A DNA stretch of 64,000 bases from Vibrio sp. PID17_43 (GTDB lineage Bacteria; Pseudomonadota; Gammaproteobacteria; Enterobacterales; Vibrionaceae). The DNA lies in NCBI RefSeq assembly GCF_002608565.1, contig NZ_LIXM01000016.1:56274-120273 (forward strand). The letters run 5' to 3'. Of this stretch, positions 9,884-18,532 are shown piece by piece. The notes below the pieces were generated by a model. That model did no database searches and was not told the DNA's origin. It was given only the letters and a program-made list of their open reading frames with translations. Position 1 is the stretch's first letter. Each line of letters begins with the position of its first letter. The translations under genes and the position numbers were made by a program.

Positions 9884-11592
9884 AGTTCAGGTCCCAATGA
9901 GAAGTGGATACGAAAGTCTGGATCGGGCTCGGCATCTAACCCCCAAGCAAAGTCAATACTCACCGGACCGACAGGTGATGCCCAGCGAACGCCCACACCG
10001 ACACCGGATTGCCACACTGGGGTTTTATTGAACGCATCACCAATATCGTAAAACACCGCTCCCCACCAATTGCCGTAAACGCGATATTGATACTCCAATG
10101 TGCTCGCTAACATATATTTTGCACCCGTTAATGCGCCACTGGCATCTTTGGGTGAAATCGATTCATAGCCATAACCACGAATACTGTTATCACCACCAGC
10201 GAAGAAACGCAGCGATGGAGGGAGTTTTTCCAATTCATCCGTGATGTTCGCTCCGCCTTCTAAACGGAATAGTCCACGGTTGTTTTCACCAAGACTACGA
10301 ATCCATGATGTTCCTCCGAGTAGGCGTAATACTCGTGTTTCAGATAGCAGAGCAGGATCACCATACTCAATCGTGACACTCTGCTTATCCCCCCACATTG
10401 GCATGTTCCCGCCGCGCGTTCGAGTTCGAGATAGGGTTGTACCTGGCAACAAAAACTGCACGCCATCATCTTGCAAGCCCTGAGAGAAGTTTTCGTATAG
10501 ATGACGAACATACAAAACGGTATGCCATCCATTATCAGTGAGCCAATACCGCCCAAAAGCCAAGTTGGACTCCAAACTCTCGGTGTCACGGTTATCAAGG
10601 TGTTTGAGACCAAACTGAACTTGGTAATATTCGCGCAGCACGTCGTCCATCGGGATTTTGTAACCCGCGATAATGGTTTGTTCAGGTTTAGAGAGTGACA
10701 ATGCGGTATTGAAGCTATGGCCTCGAGCGCTTACCCATGGTTTTTTCCATTTTAGCCTTCCGCGCACGCCCATATCCGTGGAATAACCAATACCGGTTTC
10801 AATTTGATTCTTAGCGGCCGGCGCTAAGGAGACCTTTATCGGTATGTCACGACCGTCTTTGAGCTTGCTCAGATCGGGCTCAACAAATACCGATGAGAAC
10901 CAGTCTGTGTTGGATAGGTTTTGATTATATTCACCCACTTCCGATACTAAATAAGGCTGACCCTTTTTGAATGGGCTTAAAGACGCAACCCTCTCTTCCC
11001 AGATTTGACTACCGATAATGTCTAAGTCGCCAAAGTGATAACGAATACCACTGTCATAGTGCAATCGTACAATGGCTTGATTGAGTTCGGGGATCACTTC
11101 AAGGCGATGAAGCGTAAAATCACCATTAAAATAACCACGTTGCAGCGCTAGATTTCGAATTCCGGACTTCAGGCTATCGTATTGACCTTGGTTTAACACT
11201 CGTCCGACTTTTAGAGGCGATTTTGCAATAAGATTAATAAATTCTTCATCTGTTTTAGCCTCCCCAGAGATCACCACATCCATGGTTTTCACACGGATTG
11301 GTTTGCCTGGCGTGACATTAACGATCAACTCATCATTCTCTTTCGTACTAGTGTATGAAATTGTCGCATGATAATAGCCAAGCGCGTTAAGCGCTTCATT
11401 GATACTTTTTTCCAAACGAGCCTGGAAACGCAAAGAGGTGGAATAATCCTTTTCTGGTATCGAGGAAAGGTAAGCGGTCACATTGTCTTCTAGCGCACCA
11501 TCAAGCCCTTTGATTTTTAAGGACACATCGGCGTAAGTGCTTTGAGAAAAAACAATTAGGCTAGCAATTATCGGAATAGCTTTTCTTATCAT
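9880..11592 (-). CDS. tamA: Outer-membrane assembly factor TamA (Omp85 family)
   Basis: Outer-membrane half of the TAM complex. I place the start at the ATG at 11592 (MIRKAIPIIASLIVFSQSTYA, then DVSLKIKG). This gives a proper signal peptide and 570 residues, close to E. coli (577); the frame is open 55 codons further upstream but without a signal. Three N-terminal POTRA-like regions are followed by the 16-strand barrel with RFFAGGDNSIRGYGYESI and VGVGVRWASPVGPVSIDFAW, ending in FRIHFSLGPEL. Divergent from msrA. Confidence 0.95.
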   Translation of the reverse strand: MIRKAIPIIASLIVFSQSTYADVSLKIKGLDGALEDNVTAYLSSIPEKDYSTSLRFQARLEKSINEALNALGYYHATISYTSTKENDELIVNVTPGKPIRVKTMDVVISGEAKTDEEFINLIAKSPLKVGRVLNQGQYDSLKSGIRNLALQRGYFNGDFTLHRLEVIPELNQAIVRLHYDSGIRYHFGDLDIIGSQIWEERVASLSPFKKGQPYLVSEVGEYNQNLSNTDWFSSVFVEPDLSKLKDGRDIPIKVSLAPAAKNQIETGIGYSTDMGVRGRLKWKKPWVSARGHSFNTALSLSKPEQTIIAGYKIPMDDVLREYYQVQFGLKHLDNRDTESLESNLAFGRYWLTDNGWHTVLYVRHLYENFSQGLQDDGVQFLLPGTTLSRTRTRGGNMPMWGDKQSVTIEYGDPALLSETRVLRLLGGTSWIRSLGENNRGLFRLEGGANITDELEKLPPSLRFFAGGDNSIRGYGYESISPKDASGALTGAKYMLASTLEYQYRVYGNWWGAVFYDIGDAFNKTPVWQSGVGVGVRWASPVGPVSIDFAWGLDAEPDPDFRIHFSLGPEL

Positions 11593-11762
11593 GCTTATTT
11601 TTTTAGCTAGTGAGATTAAATTAACGTAAACAACAATAACGCGGTTCAAAGACCAAATCTGTAATATAAATAGGTTTACTGCGATTTGTGTCAGACCAAC
11701 ATAAGTTTCCGACTTAGTTAAAAAATTCGTAACATTAAGACTCGTATTGAAGGACAAATACT

Positions 11763-12395
11763 ATGCTCAACAAACAGACAATGATCAGTATAGAAGATTC
11801 ACTGCCGGGACGAGAGGTATCGATGCCGATTGAAGATATTCATTTTGTCAATCGTTCCAGCCTCACGGCGAAACCACAGGGTAAACAACAGCAAATTTTA
11901 TTTGGTATGGGTTGCTTTTGGGGCGCAGAACGCCTGTTTTGGCAACTCGAAGGAGTGATCTCGACATCCGTCGGCTATGCGGGCGGTTATACACCAAATC
12001 CAAACTATGAGGAAGTGTGCAGTGGCAAAACAGGGCATACCGAGGTAGTACGAGTGCTCTTTGATGAAAGTATTATTTCACTCGAGCAACTTCTGGCCGC
12101 TTTTTGGGAAAAGCATGACCCGACTCAAGGCATGCGCCAAGGCAATGACTTGGGGACTCAATACCGCTCAGCGATTTACACCTACTCTCAGACTCAACAA
12201 GACGCCGCTGAAAGATCAAAAACGCGCTATCAACAAGCCTTGCAAGAAGATCAACGCTCTGCAATCACCACCGAGATCCGGCCCGCTGGCCCCTATTACT
12301 TTGCAGAAACCTACCATCAACAATATTTGGCAAAAAATCCCAATGGTTACTGCGGATTAGGCGGTACCGGCGTATGCTTCCCACCCAATCTCTAG
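11763..12395 (+). CDS. msrA: Peptide methionine sulfoxide reductase A
   Basis: Reduces methionine-S-sulfoxide in oxidised proteins with thioredoxin. The catalytic GCFWGAE motif (Cys about residue 51) is followed by [19 protein letters not shown]. The C-terminus [10 protein letters not shown] carries the resolving cysteines. AAGGA lies 7 bases before the ATG. The long N-terminal extension before GCFWG (about 50 residues) is as in E. coli MsrA (212 residues). The neighbours tamA-tamB and ytfK match the E. coli order. Confidence 0.97.
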   Translation: MLNKQTMISIEDSLPGREVSMPIEDIHFVNRSSLTAKPQGKQQQILFGMGCFWGAERLFWQLEGVISTSVGYAGGYTPNPNYEEVCSGKTGHTEVVRVLFDESIISLEQLLAAFWEKHDPTQGMRQGNDLGTQYRSAIYTYSQTQQDAAERSKTRYQQALQEDQRSAITTEIRPAGPYYFAETYHQQYLAKNPNGYCGLGGTGVCFPPNL

Positions 12396-12402
12396 CAAAA
12401 CC

Positions 12403-12429
12403 AAAAAGAGCGACCATCGTCGCTCTTTT
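12403..12429. terminator. Bidirectional terminator between msrA and ytfK
   Basis: Stem AAAAGAGCGA / TCGCTCTTTT with a 6-base loop, A-rich before and T-rich after, between two convergent genes. Confidence 0.85.
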
Positions 12430-12440
12430 GCAATTCCTAA

Positions 12441-12641
12441 TTAAGCAGGCAAGGACAATATTGCCTGGTTCACCTCTTTAAATACGGAAAGTTGCTTAGG
12501 ATCCTTGATGTCCGGTAATAATACTTTACCGTTATCAAAATGGAACTGGCCTACTCCAGCAATTGAAAATTGCCCTTTGAATAACGTCTTAACGAAACGC
12601 GCCACTTGACGTGGACGATAAACAACAAACTCACGAAGCAT
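12441..12641 (-). CDS. ytfK: DUF1107 family protein YtfK
   Basis: Small cytoplasmic protein. E. coli YtfK stimulates SpoT-dependent (p)ppGpp accumulation; function here is inferred from that. I start at the ATG at 12641 (MLREFVVYRP), with GAGG 6 bases upstream, giving 66 residues against 68 in E. coli. The shared pattern is YRPRQVARFVKTLFKG, VGQFHFDNGKVLLP and LSVFKEVNQ. Next to ytfJ, as in E. coli. Confidence 0.88.
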   Translation of the reverse strand: MLREFVVYRPRQVARFVKTLFKGQFSIAGVGQFHFDNGKVLLPDIKDPKQLSVFKEVNQAILSLPA

Positions 12642-12857
12642 AACCAACCTCAATATCCTTTTGAGAAAAAATACCTATAACTCTTTCCATGGCAACTTTA
12701 TGCGCGATTTGCGACAGAATTTATTTTACCAAATTTTAGACTTATCGCAACAAACCAATACGGCAAATGTTAAGTAATTGTTAATTGTCGTTCTACATTT
12801 TTATTCACTCTAAGTGTATACTTGGCAAATTACATAACCCACATGGAACATAACAAC

Positions 12858-13409
12858 ATGAAAACTAAGACTCTCCTCTCTGTTTTTATCGCTCTCACTC
12901 CTAGCCTTGCTCTTGCTACTAACCTAAAGCTTGGCGAAACAGTGCCTGCCGCGAAAGTAAACGCTTACGGTGAAATCGTACTGCAAGGTGAAGGCGTCGC
13001 TTACCAACCATGGGCGACACAGCACATGCTTGGAAAGGTTCGCGTGATCCAAGCGATTGCAGGACGCACTAGCGCAAAAGAAATGAATGCGCCACTGATG
13101 ACTGCATTAATCGAGGCGAAATTACCACAAGATAGCTACCAAACAACGACGATCATTAACCAAGATGATTCGATCTGGGGCACGGGGTCATTTGTAAAAT
13201 CATCAGCGCAAGACAGTAAAAAAGAATTTCCTTGGTCGTCCATGGTATTGGATGAGAGCGGTGTCATTGCAAGCTCGTGGGCACTGAAAGAAGAAAGCTC
13301 TGCAATCATCGTACAAGACAAGCAAGGTAAGATTTTATTTATCAAAGAAGGTGCCCTATCACCTAATGAGATCAATCAAGTATTAGGCCTTATCAAACAG
13401 AACATCTGA
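12858..13409 (+). CDS. ytfJ: YtfJ family periplasmic protein
   Basis: Conserved exported protein of unknown function. Started at the ATG at 12858 (MKTKTLLSVFIALTPSLALA, then TNLKLGE), which gives a signal peptide; earlier in-frame ATGs at 12822 and 12843 do not. The 183-residue precursor has the YtfJ segments GKVRVIQAIAGRTSAKEMN, INQDDSIWGTGSFV and KEFPWSSMVLDESG, a thioredoxin-like layout without a CxxC. Lies between ytfK and the zinc operon. Confidence 0.88.
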   Translation: MKTKTLLSVFIALTPSLALATNLKLGETVPAAKVNAYGEIVLQGEGVAYQPWATQHMLGKVRVIQAIAGRTSAKEMNAPLMTALIEAKLPQDSYQTTTIINQDDSIWGTGSFVKSSAQDSKKEFPWSSMVLDESGVIASSWALKEESSAIIVQDKQGKILFIKEGALSPNEINQVLGLIKQNI

Positions 13410-13445
13410 TTGACTCAGGCTTCTTGTTCGCGTTGACAAGGAGCC

Positions 13446-13499
13446 TTATCGACATCGATACCCATGTAGCCTCAGGTACTTGGGTATCGATGTCGATAA
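13446..13499. repeat. Perfect 19-bp inverted repeat upstream of the zinc operon
   Basis: Left arm 13446-13464 (TTATCGACATCGATACCCA) and right arm 13481-13499 are exact reverse complements around a 16-base loop. No T run follows on either strand, so it is a poor rho-independent terminator. It lies between the ytfJ stop and the Zur box, and could be an RNA hairpin ending ytfJ mRNA or a paired operator. Confidence 0.85.
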
Positions 13500-13538
13500 A
13501 TGGCTTAGCGTTAACAAAAGGGGGAACGTTCACTACAA

Positions 13539-13562
13539 ATAAATGTTATATTATAACACTGG
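13539..13562 (+). promoter_or_regulatory. Zur box of the zrg-type zinc operon
   Basis: AAATGTTATATTATAACACT at 13541-13560 contains the dyad TGTTATA-T-TATAACA, close to the gammaproteobacterial Zur consensus GAAATGTTATANTATAACATTTC. It overlaps a TATATT/TATAAC -10-like segment, so Zur bound with zinc would block transcription of the operon starting at 13582. Confidence 0.88.
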
Positions 13563-13581
13563 TATTATTTCAGGCTCTAAG

Positions 13582-13881
13582 ATGCATCACCTTTGGCAAG
13601 CAATCACCTATCAATTGCACCGCACTGTTGTACTATTCAGTGTCACGTTGCTGATCGCTTGGAACTTTGCCACCATCACCCATCAACTCGATCTCACACC
13701 TGAGCATCATAGCCATCATCATTGCCAACTATTTTCCGGCGCACAACATGGCTTGGTCAAGCATCAACCTGAGACTTTCGCGCCAACCTACCAGCGCGCC
13801 ACGCATTCTGACGTCATAGAGAGGCAATTCAGCATTAGTGACGTGCGTTATACCGCACGCGCACCTCCAATCTTTGCTTAA
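13582..13881 (+). CDS. DUF2607-type membrane protein, first gene of zinc operon
   Basis: A 99-residue protein of unknown function. I start at the ATG at 13582 (MHHLWQAITYQ) because the earlier in-frame ATG (13543) lies inside the Zur box. One hydrophobic segment near residues 15-31 (VVLFSVTLLIAWNFATI) is followed by a His cluster, EHHSHHHC, that could bind metal. The C-terminus reads YTARAPPIFA. Position behind the Zur box and before zrgA indicates a role in zinc acquisition; the DUF2607 label is from memory. Confidence 0.7.
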   Translation: MHHLWQAITYQLHRTVVLFSVTLLIAWNFATITHQLDLTPEHHSHHHCQLFSGAQHGLVKHQPETFAPTYQRATHSDVIERQFSISDVRYTARAPPIFA

Positions 13882-13975
13882 ACTTAAGAAGTCCCCTTAT
13901 TAGAATTAGGGTTGCTAATCGCATAATCTAAACCGCAACCATATCAAAAAATTTAAGCAAAATTAGGATAATAAA

Positions 13976-14653
13976 ATGCCATCTAAACACGCTCTAGCTC
14001 TTGTTATCTGTCTATCACTAACCGCCACGGTTAACGCAGAAGAGTACCGTCAGCACAAAGCGCACGAGCACGGTCACGTAGAATTCAATATTGCTCAAGA
14101 CGGTAAAGACCTACTGATCGAAATCACTTCTCCAGGTGCTGACATCGTGGGCTTTGAGCACGCAACAGAAAACGCAGAACAAGAGAAGGCACTTAACAAC
14201 GCAATTGCTGCTCTCAAAGATACCAACAAACTATTTGCTATCAACCAACAAGCGAAGTGCGTGATTGAAGACGTCTACGTCTCCCATACGCTAGGCCAAG
14301 ATTCGCACGAAGGTCATGATCACCACGCCCATGAAGGGCACGATCACGATAAGCATGACCATGACAAGCATAAAGATCATGTTCATAATGAACACACACA
14401 TGATGACCACTCCGATCATAACGGTCATGAACATCACGATCACCAAGGTCACAACCGTGAACACGGCGGACACGGTGAGTTCACAGGGGAATACCGCTAC
14501 CACTGTGACTCGATAGCAGACCTAAACAGCATTGATACCACTTGGTTCAAGACGTTCCCAACCACGGAATCGATCAATGTGAATCTGTTCACTGATACCA
14601 CTCAGTCTGCGACTAACCTAAGCAAAGACAACGCGAAGATCTCAATTAAATAA
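13976..14653 (+). CDS. zrgA: Zinc uptake protein ZrgA (DUF2796), His-rich
   Basis: Predicted periplasmic zinc-binding component of the Vibrio Zrg uptake system. The 225 residues comprise a signal peptide (about 1-21, ...TATVNAEEY), a DUF2796 fold (HEHGHVEFNIAQDGKDLLIE) and a central His/Asp-rich tract of about 60 residues built on HEGHDHH, HDHDKH and HDDHSDH repeats. It ends with YRYHCDSIADLNSIDTTWFK. The His tract is a likely zinc chelator or chaperone. First of four closely spaced genes after the DUF2607 gene. Confidence 0.9.
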   Translation: MPSKHALALVICLSLTATVNAEEYRQHKAHEHGHVEFNIAQDGKDLLIEITSPGADIVGFEHATENAEQEKALNNAIAALKDTNKLFAINQQAKCVIEDVYVSHTLGQDSHEGHDHHAHEGHDHDKHDHDKHKDHVHNEHTHDDHSDHNGHEHHDHQGHNREHGGHGEFTGEYRYHCDSIADLNSIDTTWFKTFPTTESINVNLFTDTTQSATNLSKDNAKISIK

Positions 14654-14705
14654 CTCACATGACGTGTGAGTGCTTACTAACACGTCGGTGCTTTGGTGAT
14701 TTACT

Positions 14706-15434
14706 ATGACTGAAACCACATCAAACGTTGTTGAGCTAACGAATGCCCAGTTTGTCTGGCCCGGCTCAGAAAACGCGACCATTTATATCCCACAGTTACA
14801 CATAGCCCAAGGTGAACATGTTTTCATCAAGGGTCCTAGTGGCTGTGGTAAATCGACGCTACTCGCTCTACTAACGGGGATTAATACCTTAACCTCAGGC
14901 TCCCTCTCGGTACTAAGTACCGAATTGGCCAGTCTAAGAGCAAGCCAAAGAGATAAGTTTCGTGCCGATCACATTGGCTATATCTTCCAACAATTCAATT
15001 TGTTGCCTTACTTAAATGTGATTGATAACGTGCTAATTCCATGCCAGTTCAGTAAGATCCGTAGCGATCGTGTCACGCCTAATGCATCAACTTCATCACT
15101 GGTCGAGCAAGCGACGACACTGCTAGAACGCCTGCACTTACCTAAAGAACTGCACGATAAGCCAGTATCAGAACTGAGTATCGGACAACAACAACGTGTC
15201 GCAGCCGCGAGAGCTTTAATTGGCCAGCCAGAACTGGTCATTGCCGATGAACCGACATCCGCGTTGGATCATGACAATCGCATGGCATTTATTGAGTTGC
15301 TTATGGAACAAGCGAACCTTGCTAACGCAACGTTAGTGTTTGTTAGCCATGATCCAACCCTTGAGTCCTTGTTCGACCGAACACTTAATCTCCCTGAAAT
15401 CAATCTAACCTCAAATCGAGGAGCGGCATCATGA
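14706..15434 (+). CDS. ABC transporter ATP-binding protein (LolD/MacB type) of zinc operon
   Basis: ATPase of 242 residues with Walker A GPSGCGKST (43-51), a Q-loop in YIFQQFNLLPYL, signature LSIGQQQRVAAARAL, Walker B VIADEPTSALD and a switch His in VFVSHDP. This subfamily pairs with FtsX-type permeases, and the next gene is one. The two overlap by four bases (ATGA). Context makes it the ZrgA partner ATPase; FtsX-type ABC systems are mechanotransmitters rather than classical importers, so the exact zinc-transport mechanism is open. Confidence 0.9.
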   Translation: MTETTSNVVELTNAQFVWPGSENATIYIPQLHIAQGEHVFIKGPSGCGKSTLLALLTGINTLTSGSLSVLSTELASLRASQRDKFRADHIGYIFQQFNLLPYLNVIDNVLIPCQFSKIRSDRVTPNASTSSLVEQATTLLERLHLPKELHDKPVSELSIGQQQRVAAARALIGQPELVIADEPTSALDHDNRMAFIELLMEQANLANATLVFVSHDPTLESLFDRTLNLPEINLTSNRGAAS

Positions 15435-16690
15435 GTACTGTCGTCAAGCTCGCTTGGAAAAGCCTGATGAACCGCAAAGCGACTGCGATCCTCACTATCA
15501 TGACGGTCGCGATTTCGGTCGTACTCTTATTAGGCGTTGAACGCATTCGAACTCAAGCAAAAGACAGCTTTGCCAACACCATCTCAGGAACCGACTTAAT
15601 TGTCGGCGGGCGCTCAGGTCAAGTGAACCTGCTGCTGTACTCGATATTCAGAATCGGCAATGCCACGAACAATATTGACTGGAAGAGCTACCAAGAGTTC
15701 GCAAACCATCGCGCCGTCGACTGGGCAATTCCCATTTCGTTGGGGGATTCTCATAAAGGCTTTCGCGTGATGGGAACAAACCATCGCTATTTCGAACATT
15801 ACAAGTATGGAAGTAAGCAACCACTTACCTTCTCACAAGGCAAACCATTCAATGGATTATTTGAAACCGTGCTTGGCTCAGATGTAGCAAAACAGCTCGG
15901 TTATAAGCTCGGCAGCGAAATCATTATCGCCCATGGCATCAGTGACGTTGGCTTTAGTCGCCATAATAATTTACCTTTTAAGGTCGTAGGCATTCTTGCC
16001 CCAACGGGAACGCCTGTCGATAAAACAGTCCACGTCTCTCTCGAGGCCATCGAAGCCATCCATGTTGGTTGGGAAAGTGGCGCACGTCTCGGGGCGACGC
16101 CAAAAGCGGATGAACTACGCGCAAGAGACTTTCAGCCCAAGCAGATCACGGCAATGTTGGTGGGACTAAAGTCACGCATTCAAACTTTTGCCCTACAACG
16201 GCAAATCAATACCTATCCAAAAGAACCGCTCAGTGCCATCATGCCCGGCGTTGCTTTGTATGAGTTATGGAGCATGATGTCAATCGCAGAACAAGCATTA
16301 ATGGCCGTGTCTGGATTTGTCGTCGTGGCAGGATTGCTTGGCATGTTGAGCAGCCTTCTCATCAGTTTGCAAGAACGTCGCCGAGAAATGGCGATTCTCC
16401 GCGCCATGGGCGCACGACCAAGGCATGTTTTCTCTCTGTTGATCAGTGAGGCGAGCCTCCTGACAGCAAGCGGAATTGTGACGGGTATCGTAGGGCTTTA
16501 TGCCATACTTTCCCTACTGAAACCCATCATTCAACAACACTATGGCATACACCTGACGCTAAGCGCCCTCTCATCGTATGAATGGATGTTACTTGGCTTC
16601 GTTCAATGCGCGGGGATAGTCATTGGCTTCATCCCTGCATTCCGAGCTTATCGACAATCACTCAGTGATGGAATGACAATAAGGATTTAA
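15431..16690 (+). CDS. ABC transporter permease, FtsX/MacB family, of zinc operon
   Basis: A 419-residue permease with one N-terminal transmembrane helix (about 17-35), a large periplasmic domain (about 40-280) and three C-terminal helices (about 290-310, 335-360, 390-410). This is the MacB/FtsX topology. The coupling segment SLQERRREMAILRAMGA precedes the third helix. Coupled by ATGA overlap to the ATPase gene and followed 5 bases later by the DUF3299 gene. Confidence 0.9.
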   Translation: MSTVVKLAWKSLMNRKATAILTIMTVAISVVLLLGVERIRTQAKDSFANTISGTDLIVGGRSGQVNLLLYSIFRIGNATNNIDWKSYQEFANHRAVDWAIPISLGDSHKGFRVMGTNHRYFEHYKYGSKQPLTFSQGKPFNGLFETVLGSDVAKQLGYKLGSEIIIAHGISDVGFSRHNNLPFKVVGILAPTGTPVDKTVHVSLEAIEAIHVGWESGARLGATPKADELRARDFQPKQITAMLVGLKSRIQTFALQRQINTYPKEPLSAIMPGVALYELWSMMSIAEQALMAVSGFVVVAGLLGMLSSLLISLQERRREMAILRAMGARPRHVFSLLISEASLLTASGIVTGIVGLYAILSLLKPIIQQHYGIHLTLSALSSYEWMLLGFVQCAGIVIGFIPAFRAYRQSLSDGMTIRI

Positions 16691-16695
16691 AAAAG

Positions 16696-17193
16696 ATGTG
16701 GACAAAAATTCTCACCGCTGTTGCGCTGATCTTCTCATTGGCTTCGCCTGTGATAGCCAGTGACGAAGAGCCTCTAACACTAGATTGGATAGATCTCATA
16801 CCAGAATCGGAGCGCAAGATGTTTGACAGCATCGGCATGCCTTCTTCTGATCACAACGGTGACGCTGCACAGCAATCAAAAATAGGTAATGTAAGACCAG
16901 AGTTGAATGGCAGTCAGGTGAAAATCCCTGGTTTTGTTATCCCACTAGAGGGGGATGCAAATACCGTAACTGAATTTCTGTTGGTGCCGTACTTTGGCGC
17001 GTGTATCCATGTACCACCGCCGCCGCCAAACCAAATCATTTATGTAAAATTTCCTAAAGGCGCACCCGTGCAAGAACTGTGGGATGTGATTTACGTGGTT
17101 GGCGAATTAAAAACAGAAACCATAAGTCATGAACTGGCACAAACGGCCTACGTCATCGAAGGCACAGGCATCGAAGCCTACGATGATATGTAG
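16696..17193 (+). CDS. DUF3299 exported protein of zinc operon
   Basis: A 165-residue precursor with a signal peptide (about 1-21, ending PVIAS). The DUF3299 core is KIPGFVIPLEGD, EFLLVPYFGACIHVPPPPPN and YVKFPKG. The Cys-x-His of ACIHVPPP could bind a metal. Last gene of the Zur-controlled operon, closed by a terminator. Role unknown; co-transcription argues for assisting zinc uptake. Confidence 0.87.
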   Translation: MWTKILTAVALIFSLASPVIASDEEPLTLDWIDLIPESERKMFDSIGMPSSDHNGDAAQQSKIGNVRPELNGSQVKIPGFVIPLEGDANTVTEFLLVPYFGACIHVPPPPPNQIIYVKFPKGAPVQELWDVIYVVGELKTETISHELAQTAYVIEGTGIEAYDDM

Positions 17194-17239
17194 TGAGCGG
17201 AACAAAAGTACGTTTTTCAGTCAGTATATAATGTGCACC

Positions 17240-17263
17240 AAGGCGTCATTTTGACGCCTTTTT
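17240..17263 (+). terminator. Terminator of the zinc operon
   Basis: AAGGCGTCA / TGACGCCTT stem with a short T loop, then TTT, about 45 bases after the DUF3299 stop. Confidence 0.85.
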
Positions 17264-17275
17264 CATGCCAGCAAG

Positions 17276-17380
17276 TTACGTGATATAGCGGGATAGGTAC
17301 GCTAAAACCCCGACATACAGAATCAAAATAAGCGCGATCGACAGGTGCTTTTTCAGTTTGCTTGTCTCTGAATATTTCAT
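17276..17380 (-). CDS. Small single-pass membrane protein (34 residues)
   Basis: The frame on the minus strand runs from ATG (17380-17378) to TAA (17278-17276). It is preceded by a very strong Shine-Dalgarno (TGGAGGGG) 3 bases before the ATG. The peptide starts MKYSETSKLKKHL, then has one hydrophobic helix (SIALILILYVGVLAYL) and a short RYIT tail: basic N-terminus in, helix, short exterior end. No family is recognised. It lies just past the zinc-operon terminator in the opposite direction. Confidence 0.7.
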   Translation of the reverse strand: MKYSETSKLKKHLSIALILILYVGVLAYLSRYIT

Positions 17381-17536
17381 CGCCCCTCCAAAATAGTGAT
17401 AACAATCTTAACAATTTGTTATCATTTTGAATAGTCCTTTTTTGTATCAAAATCTGAGCATCACTCTCTGGTCGACCATCGTATTAAGGTGTAAATTTAG
17501 GCAAGCGAGAACCGCAAGCCCTTGGTAGGAAAATAA

Positions 17537-18442
17537 ATGGCAGAACCAGCAAAGCAACCTATTGTCATCGAACACAAACCCAATTGTCAGAAAAAACGTC
17601 ACCATGACAAAAAGACTGGCTACATCAAAGACAGCGCGAGCCGTGTTCAAACCATTGCGCAGACTTATGGGCTCGACGCACTGCTACAAAGCGAACCGCC
17701 TGCAAAAACCGCACTAGAACGTGCACAACTGCGTGAGCAGCGCCGCCAAGAGCAAAGACAGAAAAACCTAGAACAGATCCTTAAGTTAGCGCACAGCTCA
17801 TGCCGAGATGAAACCGCCGGAGAGCCAGACCAAGATTGGTTATACCGCTTTTTCGATATGGCGCAGAACATCCACAACAGTTCAATGCAAAAACTATGGG
17901 CGCAAGTGCTGAAGCGAGAGGTCATCAACCCAGGAGCCACTTCAATGAAGGCACTAAAAGCATTGAAAGACATGTCACCCAAGGAAGCTCAAACGCTGCA
18001 AAGAGCCGCCTCTTTAGCGTGCAGTTTTGGTGGTGACAGCAGCCAAAAGCTGCTCATTGGCTACAAAGCGCATGGCGGAATATTTAGCTTTGGTAAACGC
18101 GATACCACTAGCAACCTCAATATGGGCAGCTTCCAGCTTCCTTATTCGAGTTTACTGGTGTTGATTGAGCTGGGACTTCTGCACAGCACAGAATTAGAAT
18201 CAGGAGAGATTGGTATCGAAGTACCTTTGATGCTCACCTACCAAGGTAAGAGTTTGTCACTGCAAGTGAACACGAAAGGTGTCCGTCTTCTGTATTACCG
18301 CTTTACGCCAACAGGCAATGAGTTGTGTAAGCTGCTTGGCAATAAACCTAACAATCAATACTACGACCAGATGTTGACCCTTTTAAATCAGAAATTTAGC
18401 GTTCACAGCGAAGCGAAAACCACGGTGAATCACACCGTTTAG
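17537..18442 (+). CDS. Conserved hypothetical protein, TIGR03899/DUF2806-like
   Basis: A 301-residue cytoplasmic protein of unknown function. The first 100 residues are basic and end in a charged, probably coiled stretch (ERAQLREQRRQEQRQKNLEQ). A core follows containing DWLYRFFDMAQNIHNSSMQ and LWAQVLKREVINPG, the pattern of DUF2806/TIGR03899 proteins. The C-terminal third is beta-rich. It stands alone, convergent with cysC. The family name is from memory and moderately sure. Confidence 0.75.
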   Translation: MAEPAKQPIVIEHKPNCQKKRHHDKKTGYIKDSASRVQTIAQTYGLDALLQSEPPAKTALERAQLREQRRQEQRQKNLEQILKLAHSSCRDETAGEPDQDWLYRFFDMAQNIHNSSMQKLWAQVLKREVINPGATSMKALKALKDMSPKEAQTLQRAASLACSFGGDSSQKLLIGYKAHGGIFSFGKRDTTSNLNMGSFQLPYSSLLVLIELGLLHSTELESGEIGIEVPLMLTYQGKSLSLQVNTKGVRLLYYRFTPTGNELCKLLGNKPNNQYYDQMLTLLNQKFSVHSEAKTTVNHTV

Positions 18443-18447
18443 TTCAG

Positions 18448-18490
18448 AAAAAAGAGCTTTTTATCACTGATGATCCAAAAGCTCTTTAAA
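18448..18490. terminator. AT-rich hairpin between convergent genes
   Basis: AAAGAGCTTTT (18451-18461) pairs with AAAAGCTCTTT (18477-18487); A run before, placed between two convergent genes, so it could end transcripts from either side. Confidence 0.6.
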
Positions 18491-18532
18491 CAGCTTAGTG
18501 ACTTTTTGGCCACCCATGATCCAAATGCTTTT

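Noticed and set aside
13424..13654. 76-codon frame spanning the inverted repeat and Zur box
   Set aside because: It crosses regulatory DNA in a different frame from the DUF2607 gene and resembles nothing; the DUF2607 frame with ATG at 13582 fits better.
14291..14503. 70-codon frame opposite zrgA
   Set aside because: It is the antisense of the His/Asp-rich tract, whose codon bias keeps the complement free of stops; no ribosome site.
14654..14675. Hairpin CTCACA-TGACG-TGTGAG between zrgA and the ATPase gene as a terminator
   Set aside because: Only 6 bp with no T run; at most it affects mRNA stability, so it is not listed as a terminator.
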